A stretch of DNA of 5,907 nt, taken from Haloferacaceae archaeon PL-Br10_E2g29 (lineage in GTDB: Archaea > Halobacteriota > Halobacteria > Halobacteriales > Haloferacaceae). Position 1 is the stretch's first letter; every line of letters begins with the position of its first letter. The stretch is from NCBI GenBank assembly GCA_001563965.1, contig LKMS01000100.1, forward strand, positions 1 to 5,907, written 5' to 3'. The notes beneath the pieces are model-generated. The model was not told the origin of the DNA, did no database searches, and saw only the letters and a list, made by a program, of their open reading frames with translations. Of this stretch, positions 1-5,247 are shown one piece after another. The translations under genes and the position numbers were made by a program.

Positions 1-1086
1 CTGCTGGCACCCGACGAAGAGCAGGCCGCCGGCGTGCTCGACCGACTCAACGAGCCGAACGAGGCCAGCGCCCAGACGCGCTACGTAATGGTGGACTGGG
101 AGATGGTCAACCCGAACGCGAAGTTCGGCGCACCTGTGGTCTGGTATGACGAGGAGAATCTTGAACGCGAGGACTTCCTCGAAACCGCCTATCCGGTGAT
201 CGAGACGCCCGAGGGCGAGCAGTTCGGCCAGCCGATCCAGATTCGCTCCCAGCGCTACTACGACAGCCAGATGGTTCGGCTCTACGAGTACCACGGCAGC
301 GCGGCCGACCCCGATCCGGTTGTCGTCGAGACCGAACCCCGAACGGTGGAGGCACAGGGCCAAGAAATTGAAATTCAGGCGCTGACGACCGAGACGTTCG
401 ATTCGATCGAAGAGGCAGAAGCCTACGTTGAAGAGAACCCCGGCGCACAGCTTGGCGGTGTCGGTGCCAACCCGACCGAACGAGTCGAAGCGCTCGAACA
501 CTACCGCCTTGCCAAAACGAGCGAGGCCTCCGCGGCGGCCTCCGGACAGTACGTCCAGACGCTGCAAGCGACCAGTCAGGCAACCGAACTCGAACCCGAG
601 CAGTTGCTCCAGACCTCGCCAAACTGGGTGAAGACGTTCGAACGTGTGCCGGGTGCAACCATCGAGGGCTCGGGTGCGCCCGCTGACAGCGAGGTTCGAG
701 CGACCGTCGAAATGCAGACGGGAGCCGGTGAAGGATTCACGTACACGCAGTACGCCGACACCGACGAAGACGGAACCTTCGAGATGACGGTGCCGTACTC
801 GACGACCGGCTACGACGACTTCGGGCCTGAAAACGGCTACACGGATGTCGATGTCGAAGCGGCCGGCCCATACACGATCGTCAGTGAGGGCGACGACCCG
901 GTCGTCGGCTCCGCCGATGTTGATGAAGCCCAAGTCGTTGGCGAGGACGAAGCTCCCGTGACTGTTGAACTCGAAGAGGGAGCAGTCGACGTACCGGATG
1001 AAGAGGAAGACCCTGAACTCGATGGGGGAACACCACAGGATGACGAACCCGTGGAAGCTGACGGTGACGGCGATATACAGGGCTGA
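1..1086 (+). CDS. aglB: AglB oligosaccharyltransferase, C-terminal part (5' end outside window)
   Basis: This is the last 361 residues of an AglB/STT3-type oligosaccharyltransferase. The enzyme moves a glycan from a dolichol-phosphate carrier to Asn in N-X-S/T sequons on the outer face of the membrane, for example on S-layer glycoprotein. The reading frame is open from base 1 and ends at TGA 1084-1086; a GTG at 34 is internal, not the start. I recognise haloarchaeal AglB segments: RYVMVDWEM (visible residues 27-35), the following KFGAP..WYD stretch (41-50), MVRLYEYHGSA (91-101), HYRLAKTS (167-174) and VKTFERVPGA (210-219). A beta-rich, carboxypeptidase-regulatory-like domain follows at about 210-310. 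The last 47 residues contain 21 Asp/Glu and no Lys or Arg. The multi-membrane N-terminal half with the WWDYG motif lies outside the window, so catalysis cannot be judged. A DUF368 gene follows on the same strand. Family assignment rests on remembered sequence patterns. Confidence 0.88.
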   Translation: MLAPDEEQAAGVLDRLNEPNEASAQTRYVMVDWEMVNPNAKFGAPVVWYDEENLEREDFLETAYPVIETPEGEQFGQPIQIRSQRYYDSQMVRLYEYHGSAADPDPVVVETEPRTVEAQGQEIEIQALTTETFDSIEEAEAYVEENPGAQLGGVGANPTERVEALEHYRLAKTSEASAAASGQYVQTLQATSQATELEPEQLLQTSPNWVKTFERVPGATIEGSGAPADSEVRATVEMQTGAGEGFTYTQYADTDEDGTFEMTVPYSTTGYDDFGPENGYTDVDVEAAGPYTIVSEGDDPVVGSADVDEAQVVGEDEAPVTVELEEGAVDVPDEEEDPELDGGTPQDDEPVEADGDGDIQG

Positions 1087-1228
1087 GAGATCAGTCAGTC
1101 GGGAGCGAAACCACCGTATTTTCAGTCGCACACCCGCCTAACAGGCAGATAAACACCAGCCACCCCATGCGTCCGAGCAACCACCCAAAACCCGAACGCC
1201 CAAACCGCGCGGCCGCGTCGGTCTTTCT

Positions 1229-2191
1229 ATGTCAACCAGCCGTGATCTCATTGGCATCTATCTTCGCGGCTTAGCAATGGGCGCGGCCGACGCCGTTCCC
1301 GGCGTTTCGGGCGGCACAATCGCGTTAATCACGGGAATCTACGAACGACTCATCAGCGCACTCACCGCGATCGAACCACGTCGGGTTCGCGATGTTCTCG
1401 CTGGCGTTCGTCCGGAGGGTCGCCCGGCAGCACTCGGGGCACTCCGCGCGATGGATATCGGCTTTCTGCTCGCGCTTGGCGCGGGGATTCTCACTGCCGT
1501 CATCACCGTGCTTCGACTCATCAGTACGTTGTTGGCGACCAATCCGGTCGAAACGTATGGCTTCTTTTTCGGGCTCATCGGCGCGTCTGCGGCCGTCCTC
1601 TTTACCGAGGTTTCGTTGGCGACCCGTCGCCGACAGGCTGTTGCCGTCGCGGGTGTCGTCCTTGCGTTCGTTGCCTCCGGCTTTGGGGCGACAACGCTCG
1701 GGTCAAGTTTTCCGCTCATTTTCGTCGCCGGCGCGGTCGCGATCAGCGCAATGGTGTTGCCCGGCGTCTCGGGGTCGTTGTTGCTGCTCATGCTCGGCCA
1801 GTACGACTCGATGGCAACGGCGCTTCGACGGTTCACCGACGGTGTCGGGAGCCTGCTTGCGGGCAACGGCAGCGATGAACTCGTTGCGGCCGCCCCGCCG
1901 GTCGTCGTCTTTCTCGCGGGCGCGGTCGTCGGCCTGTTCAGCGTTGCCCACGCGGTGCGATGGGCGCTCGCACGGTACCGCGAGGCGACGCTCGTGTTTC
2001 TGGTGAGTCTGATCGTCGGCGCGCTCAGAGCGCCCGTGGCGCAAGCAGAACTTGCGCTCGTCGAACGGGGAGCCACGTGGAGCGTTGAAACCACCGGGCT
2101 GTTCGGACTCGCCGCAGTTGGGGGCGCGGTGGCTGTCCTCATCGTCGACCGACTGGCCGGCGGCATCGAAACGACGCGCTCGACGTCATAG
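1229..2191 (+). CDS. DUF368 family membrane protein, candidate polyprenyl-phosphate translocase
   Basis: A complete 320-residue polytopic membrane protein of the DUF368 family. The hallmark N-terminal motif PGVSGGT is at residues 24-30, and a second copy, PGVSG, is at 178-182. Both are followed by a hydrophobic run and a Tyr (Y38, Y192), so the protein looks like two related halves. Other hydrophobic stretches lie near 77-103, 108-126, 136-153, 222-245, 252-266 and 288-307. The GALR segment at 264-267 resembles the conserved GSLR region of the family. The ATG at 1229 puts the first motif about 23 residues in, as usual; an ATG at 1167 is out of frame. Known: bacterial members have been implicated in moving undecaprenyl phosphate back across the membrane. 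Inferred: the archaeal protein next to aglB may do this for dolichyl phosphate. I see no Shine-Dalgarno sequence and no TATA box at -27, so co-transcription with aglB or a promoter further upstream is possible. Confidence 0.87.
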   Translation: MSTSRDLIGIYLRGLAMGAADAVPGVSGGTIALITGIYERLISALTAIEPRRVRDVLAGVRPEGRPAALGALRAMDIGFLLALGAGILTAVITVLRLISTLLATNPVETYGFFFGLIGASAAVLFTEVSLATRRRQAVAVAGVVLAFVASGFGATTLGSSFPLIFVAGAVAISAMVLPGVSGSLLLLMLGQYDSMATALRRFTDGVGSLLAGNGSDELVAAAPPVVVFLAGAVVGLFSVAHAVRWALARYREATLVFLVSLIVGALRAPVAQAELALVERGATWSVETTGLFGLAAVGGAVAVLIVDRLAGGIETTRSTS

Positions 2192-2294
2192 ACGGCGTGC
2201 GTCAAACAAGACGAAGCCAGCACGCTTGCAGCGGGGCAGTACGCACAGAGCAGTCTCCGAAAAGCAACAGAGAACGCCGCTGGAGGGCCGATGT

Positions 2295-2450
2295 TCACTC
2301 CCGCGGAACAGAAATGTTATGCATCGACCCGTCACAGGAGCGACAGCGGTGGAGTCGGCTGGTGCTCGTCTCGCGGGCACCACATTGCACACACTCGTAG
2401 TACCCCATCTCGGGCGTGTAGGGATCGATATCAGCGTGATTCGGAGACAT
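2295..2450 (-). CDS. rubrerythrin-like zinc-ribbon small protein (51 aa)
   Basis: A short gene reading from ATG (2450-2448) to TGA (2297-2295) on the minus strand. The 51-residue product begins MSPNHADIDPYTPEM and ends MHNISVPRE. It has two CxxC pairs, C20-VQ-C23 (in YECVQCGAR) and C36-RS-C39 (in HRCRSCDG), a spacing that fits one structural zinc site. The layout, a YEC..CG knuckle, a second CxxC, then an ending like N-I-[SA]-V-P-R-E, is the one I know from haloarchaeal proteins annotated as rubrerythrin-like domain proteins. These have only the zinc ribbon and no di-iron domain. The biochemical role is unknown. A TATA-like box at 2474-2479 lies 24-29 bases before the ATG, consistent with a leaderless transcript and supporting this start. 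The 3' end faces the end of the DUF368 gene, with 103 bases between them. Confidence 0.82.
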   Translation of the reverse strand: MSPNHADIDPYTPEMGYYECVQCGARETSTSRLHRCRSCDGSMHNISVPRE

Positions 2451-2473
2451 GGACGAAACTGTGGTTCGGATAA

Positions 2474-2479
2474 GATAAA
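2474..2479 (-). promoter_or_regulatory. TATA-like box of the zinc-ribbon gene
   Basis: The minus strand reads TTTATC 29 to 24 bases before the ATG at 2450, inside the AT-rich run ATTTATCTTA. This is where the TATA box of a haloarchaeal leaderless gene is expected. No Shine-Dalgarno sequence precedes the ATG. Confidence 0.6.
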
Positions 2480-2588
2480 TCTATTGGATATACGACCCCG
2501 ATATTCGTTACTCTATCAGAATAACTAGCGTAGAAGAAATATTTAGCGCATGAAACTGTTCATTCGCCCATATACGGTTGGCAGCAAC

Positions 2589-2637
2589 GAGCGAGCGAAC
2601 GAGCACGGGCACTCAGACACATTTAATTCGCTCGCTC
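2589..2637. repeat. 11-base perfect inverted repeat bracketing the HEWD promoter
   Basis: GAGCGAGCGAA at 2589-2599 is the exact reverse complement of TTCGCTCGCTC at 2627-2637, with 27 bases between the arms. The right arm starts at the last base of the TATA-like box (2622-2627) and ends 14 bases before the ATG. This placement would suit an operator. Each arm is itself built from GAGC/GCTC steps, so chance is not excluded. Confidence 0.5.
2622..2627 (+). promoter_or_regulatory. TATA-like box of the HEWD gene
   Basis: TTTAAT is centred about 27 bases before the ATG at 2652, the spacing expected when transcription starts at or next to the A of the start codon. It supports 2652 over the in-frame upstream ATG at 2550. 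Confidence 0.65.
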
Positions 2638-2651
2638 ACCCTCTCTCAACT

Positions 2652-2822
2652 ATGCCTGTCACGTTGCGTCAACCCACGGTTCGCCGGTGCGAGCGGTGCA
2701 ACCGGAAGGAACACTGGAATGAAACCACCGAATCGTGGTGTATTGCCGATGAGTCCCCCGGCAGCATCTACTGCCTCCACGAGTGGGACATCAACGGCAC
2801 GTTTGTACCCTTCGAGTCGTAG
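2652..2822 (+). CDS. HEWD-motif small cysteine-rich protein (56 aa)
   Basis: A 56-residue protein starting MPVTLRQPTVRRC and ending with the conserved run HEWDINGTFVPF (43-54), the motif behind the name of the haloarchaeal HEWD family. Cysteines at 13 and 16 form a CxxC knuckle; C30, C41, H21 and H43 could complete a metal site, probably zinc. The frame is open further upstream to an ATG at 2550. The residues added there do not look like haloarchaeal protein, and the TATA-like box at 2622-2627 would fall inside the gene. I therefore place the start at 2652 as a leaderless gene. The function of the family is not known to me. It is divergent from the four-cysteine protein gene and converges on the phosphatase gene with only 8 bases between the two stop codons, so the 3' ends of the two transcripts probably overlap. 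Confidence 0.88.
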   Translation: MPVTLRQPTVRRCERCNRKEHWNETTESWCIADESPGSIYCLHEWDINGTFVPFES

Positions 2823-2830
2823 ATGAATCT

Positions 2831-3493
2831 CTAGAGCGACGCCAACACCGAGTGAGTGCCGTCGAAGTACGCCTTGTCGACAACGTGGTCGGCAGCCGCT
2901 TGGGCGCGGCCGTCGGCGTTGGCGACGGCGTAGCTTGTGCCCGCGGTCTCGAACAGTGAGACGTCGTTTTCGCTGTCGCCGACGGCGACGAAATCCGTCG
3001 GTGACAACCCCAGAATCTCGCTGACGGCTGTGAGCCCGTTTCCTTTCTCGACTCCCGGTGTTTTGAGATGCAGCGCATAGCCGGTGTCGACGACCTCGAG
3101 GTCGAACTCGGCGGCAACATCGTCGAGGAGGTCGCGGTCAGCGTCGATGTGCGCCGCAAGTTCGGTCTCACGCCACCGGTTGGTGGTGTCGGTCGCTCCC
3201 CAGCCAAGGTCGCCGCCGCGCGATCGAAACGCGTCGATGGCCGCCTCCGCGCGCTCACGGTCGCCCTGAAACGAGAGCTGATCGTCCGCACAGATGACGC
3301 CGCCGTTTTCGGCGATCACCCGCTCGGGAATGCCGACGAAATGACACAGCGCAATCGGATACGGAAACGATTTCCCGGTCGCGATCACGACCGGCGCGTC
3401 CCAGTCGGGAAGCACGTCAAACACACGCGGGTCAAGCTGGTGATCGGGGGTCGTCAACGTGCCGTCGATGTCGAGCGCGAGCGGCCGAGCCAT
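2831..3493 (-). CDS. HAD-superfamily phosphatase, archaeal phosphoglycolate phosphatase type
   Basis: A 220-residue cytosolic hydrolase of the HAD superfamily, with the size and layout of archaeal phosphoglycolate phosphatase. That enzyme splits 2-phosphoglycolate into glycolate and phosphate. Motif I is LDIDGTLT (residues 7-14), with nucleophile D8 and acid/base D10. Motif II is around ATGK (38-41), with T39. The motif III lysine is K150 in GVEKGNG, and motif IV is GDSENDVSLF (172-181), with D173 and D177 for Mg2+. The region between motifs II and III, about 65-145, would be a C2-type cap, which sets substrate choice. The frame opens 14 codons earlier, at 3535. I prefer the ATG at 3493 because the core motif normally begins within about 10 residues and a TATA-like box lies 23-28 bases before it. 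Related Cof-like or sugar-phosphate phosphatases share these motifs, so the substrate is inferred. Confidence 0.87.
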   Translation of the reverse strand: MARPLALDIDGTLTTPDHQLDPRVFDVLPDWDAPVVIATGKSFPYPIALCHFVGIPERVIAENGGVICADDQLSFQGDRERAEAAIDAFRSRGGDLGWGATDTTNRWRETELAAHIDADRDLLDDVAAEFDLEVVDTGYALHLKTPGVEKGNGLTAVSEILGLSPTDFVAVGDSENDVSLFETAGTSYAVANADGRAQAAADHVVDKAYFDGTHSVLASL

Positions 3494-3515
3494 AACCCGA
3501 CTCCGGTCGCAGGAT

Positions 3516-3521
3516 GCTAAA
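3516..3521 (-). promoter_or_regulatory. TATA-like box of the phosphatase gene
   Basis: The minus strand reads CTTTAGC, with TTTAGC lying 28 to 23 bases before the ATG at 3493. This fits a leaderless transcript and is the main evidence for that start over the ATG at 3535. Confidence 0.5.
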
Positions 3522-3751
3522 GTCTCTCGGGGCACACAGCACAGCAGTGAGCGTGTGAAGCACGCGATGGATCTGAGCGCGCAGCGGCCAGTGACTGGTT
3601 TTGCCTCCGTGAGTTGTCTAGAATCGTACCTCGGAGGTGGAAACTGCTACACTGTGATGGGGCGTTCCCGCGAACGCTTTTCGATGAGCCAAGAGACGGT
3701 TGGAGCAGTGCCCGTGGCTTTCATCTCCTACTGTGTGGATCCGGGCCAGCC
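3522..3751. other. non-coding spacer with short hairpins; no gene recognised
   Basis: The 258 bases between the phosphatase start and the MFS stop hold no reading frame I recognise on either strand. Three inverted repeats can be seen: GCGTG/CACGC at 3551-3565 (5-base loop), CCTCCG/CGGAGG at 3604-3609 and 3632-3637, and GCGTTC/GAACGC at 3662-3677 (4-base loop). The last is followed by TTTT at 3678-3681 on the plus strand. There is also an 11-base dyad, CCAGTGACTGG, at 3588-3598, followed by T4. It could hold a small RNA read on the plus strand, or decayed sequence. Confidence 0.35.
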
Positions 3752-5083
3752 TCAGTCGCTGGCCACCGCCGTCGGGCGCTCCTGATAAATACGCTTACTG
3801 TAGAGAAATCCGAGACAAACCAGGCTCAACGAAGATCCGAGCGCGAGATAGGTGAAGCTTGCTTGGATACCGATCGTGTCCGCAAGATAGCCGATAACCA
3901 CGGGAAACACCGATCCACCGACCATGACGAAAGTAAAGATATAGCCAAACGCTCGGCCCTCGAACTCAGGCGGCGTAATATCACTAATAAGTGCGTCTCG
4001 AGCCGGGTAGAGTCCGAAAATACAGCCCCCGAGTGCAACGAATATCAGCAACAGTGTTGCCGGCGTCAGTGTCATAAATGCGAGTATGTACAGACAAACA
4101 CTCGAAATACTCACGAGGATGGCCAAGACGGTTCGGTGGTCATAGACGTCAGCGAGCCCACCGACGAGGAGCTGTGCGACTGCCCCACTGAGCAGCATTG
4201 CGGCAAAGTAGAAGTTTGCAACCGATGTGGGCTCGATACTGACTCCTGCAATCGAGAACGAGTAGGCGTAGACGTCGCTGACGAACACCGGTGTGAAGGT
4301 CATCAACCCGTTTCCGGCGAACAGAATAAGAAAGAAAAACAAGACAACTGCGATCAGGGGGAACAGAACCAACTGTGGATTCGCGAAGAGATCAGTCGCG
4401 GTCGCCGAGCCGGATTCGTGCTGTTCGTTGAGGACGGCTGGCCGCGTCTCGAACGTTCCCTCTCGCAAGACAACAAACAGCCCAATCGCATAGAGGAGTC
4501 CAAACGCACTAATCCCGAGAAGAATGTGTTCCCATGTCAAGATGAGAATACCAATCCCGACCAGCACCGGTCCGGCCATGTCACCGATTTTGGCCGCACT
4601 GGCCCACATTCCTAGCACTTTTCCCTTGTTTGTATACGAAATATTCTCCGAAATGAGTGGATAGCCGACCGGGTGGATACCGCTGAATCCGAGGCCCGAA
4701 ATACACATCCCGAGAACCATTATCTGATAGTACCCCGTAAACATGTACTCAAAAAGGGTGACCGAGGGGAGGGCCGATCCCAGTCCTGGAGCGAGCGCAA
4801 ACAGGAGATATCCCAAAGACATGAGGACGATAGACGGGATTAGCAGGTACTGTCTGTCGACACGGTCTGAGAGGACGCCCATCGGCGCTTGCCCAATTCC
4901 ACCCATAAACATGTAGACACTCACGAGCAAGCCGAGTTGCCACAGTGGTGTGTCAAGCCCAAGCACGAGGATCGGAATAATCGCTGGCAGCAGTCGGTTA
5001 AACAGGTGTTGCATCCCGTGAACGGACGAGATTAACACGGCAAAAAGCCACTCTCTGTGCGTAAGTCGAAACGGGATACGCAT
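3752..5083 (-). CDS. MFS transporter, substrate unknown
   Basis: A complete 443-residue major facilitator superfamily protein with about 12 hydrophobic segments in two halves, joined by a hydrophilic loop near 207-235. The loop between the second and third segments carries motif A, GVLSDRVDRQ (69-78), and the second half has the matching GGLADVYDHR (308-317). GLGFSGIHPVG (130-140) resembles the G..FHP segment of the fosmidomycin-resistance-like MFS branch, and HGMQHLFNRLLPAIIPIL (22-39) fits the first segment of that branch. The substrate cannot be read from sequence. The start at ATG 5083 gives a normal N-terminus; an ATG 25 bases upstream is out of frame. It lies 164 bases downstream of tctA on the same strand, with a likely terminator between, so it probably has its own promoter. 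A sampled line (4681-4740) is 50% G+C, well below the left of the window. Confidence 0.88.
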   Translation of the reverse strand: MRIPFRLTHREWLFAVLISSVHGMQHLFNRLLPAIIPILVLGLDTPLWQLGLLVSVYMFMGGIGQAPMGVLSDRVDRQYLLIPSIVLMSLGYLLFALAPGLGSALPSVTLFEYMFTGYYQIMVLGMCISGLGFSGIHPVGYPLISENISYTNKGKVLGMWASAAKIGDMAGPVLVGIGILILTWEHILLGISAFGLLYAIGLFVVLREGTFETRPAVLNEQHESGSATATDLFANPQLVLFPLIAVVLFFFLILFAGNGLMTFTPVFVSDVYAYSFSIAGVSIEPTSVANFYFAAMLLSGAVAQLLVGGLADVYDHRTVLAILVSISSVCLYILAFMTLTPATLLLIFVALGGCIFGLYPARDALISDITPPEFEGRAFGYIFTFVMVGGSVFPVVIGYLADTIGIQASFTYLALGSSLSLVCLGFLYSKRIYQERPTAVASD

Positions 5084-5159
5084 TGACCAGCTGTTGTCGG
5101 TGGCTCATCTTGATGGTATCTATTTTCAGGGGTCAGTATCCGACTACCGAAATGAGAAC

Positions 5160-5172
5160 GGTCTGAAAGACC
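5160..5172. promoter_or_regulatory. 13-base palindrome upstream of the MFS gene, possible operator
   Basis: GGTCT-GAA-AGACC is a perfect 5+5 dyad with a 3-base centre, in the spacer between tctA and the MFS gene. On the minus strand a TATA-like CATATA (5186-5181) ends 8 bases before it. If that box is used, transcription would start near 5157 and the palindrome would cover about -15 to -3, a classic site for an archaeal repressor. The MFS mRNA would then have a leader of about 73 bases. A second AT-rich candidate (GAAAATA, 5127-5121) would give a short leader instead. Confidence 0.35.
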
Positions 5173-5225
5173 AGTAACGGTATATGTTGCTCGAACAGAC
5201 ACACCGGTCAGCAGGAGCCCTGATG

Positions 5226-5243
5226 AAAAAGAGACTGGGTCCC
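5226..5243 (-). terminator. hairpin plus T5 after tctA
   Basis: On the minus strand, four bases after the tctA stop codon, the sequence reads GGGAC-CCA-GTCTC-TTTTT. The five-base stem includes one G-U pair, the loop is three bases, and the T-run is at 5230-5226. T-runs are the main termination signal in haloarchaea; the stem is short, so the T-run may be what matters. Confidence 0.5.
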
Positions 5244-5247
5244 GGTG

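Noticed and set aside
107..658. Open frame of 183 codons antisense to aglB
   Set aside because: It is an Arg/Ser/Pro-rich translation with nothing family-like, opposite clear AglB motifs.
1208..1217. CGCGGCCGCG palindrome before the DUF368 start
   Set aside because: Short G/C-only palindromes are frequent in DNA of this composition and nothing else marks it as a site.
1339..2298. Open frame of 319 codons antisense to DUF368
   Set aside because: The product is rich in Arg, Ser, Thr and Ala with no recognisable motif. Long antisense frames are expected in high-GC haloarchaeal genes, and the DUF368 reading has clear family motifs.
2052..2528. Open frame of 158 codons running out of the DUF368 gene
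   Set aside because: It overlaps the DUF368 3' end in another frame and crosses the minus-strand four-cysteine gene and its promoter. The product looks random.
2550..2651. Upstream ATG as the start of the HEWD protein
   Set aside because: The added 34 residues are unlike the family and would place the TATA-like box and the inverted repeat inside the gene.
3662..3681. Hairpin plus T4 as terminator of the MFS gene
   Set aside because: The T-run follows the stem only on the plus strand, whereas the MFS gene is read on the minus strand.
3600..3735. Possible remnant of an insertion sequence
   Set aside because: Short translated pieces on both strands looked vaguely transposase-like, but no motif, terminal repeat or target duplication could be pointed to.
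3614..4615. Open frame of 333 codons antisense to the MFS gene
   Set aside because: The product is a hydrophilic mixture full of Cys, Asn and Gln with no domain. The opposite strand encodes a convincing 12-segment transporter.
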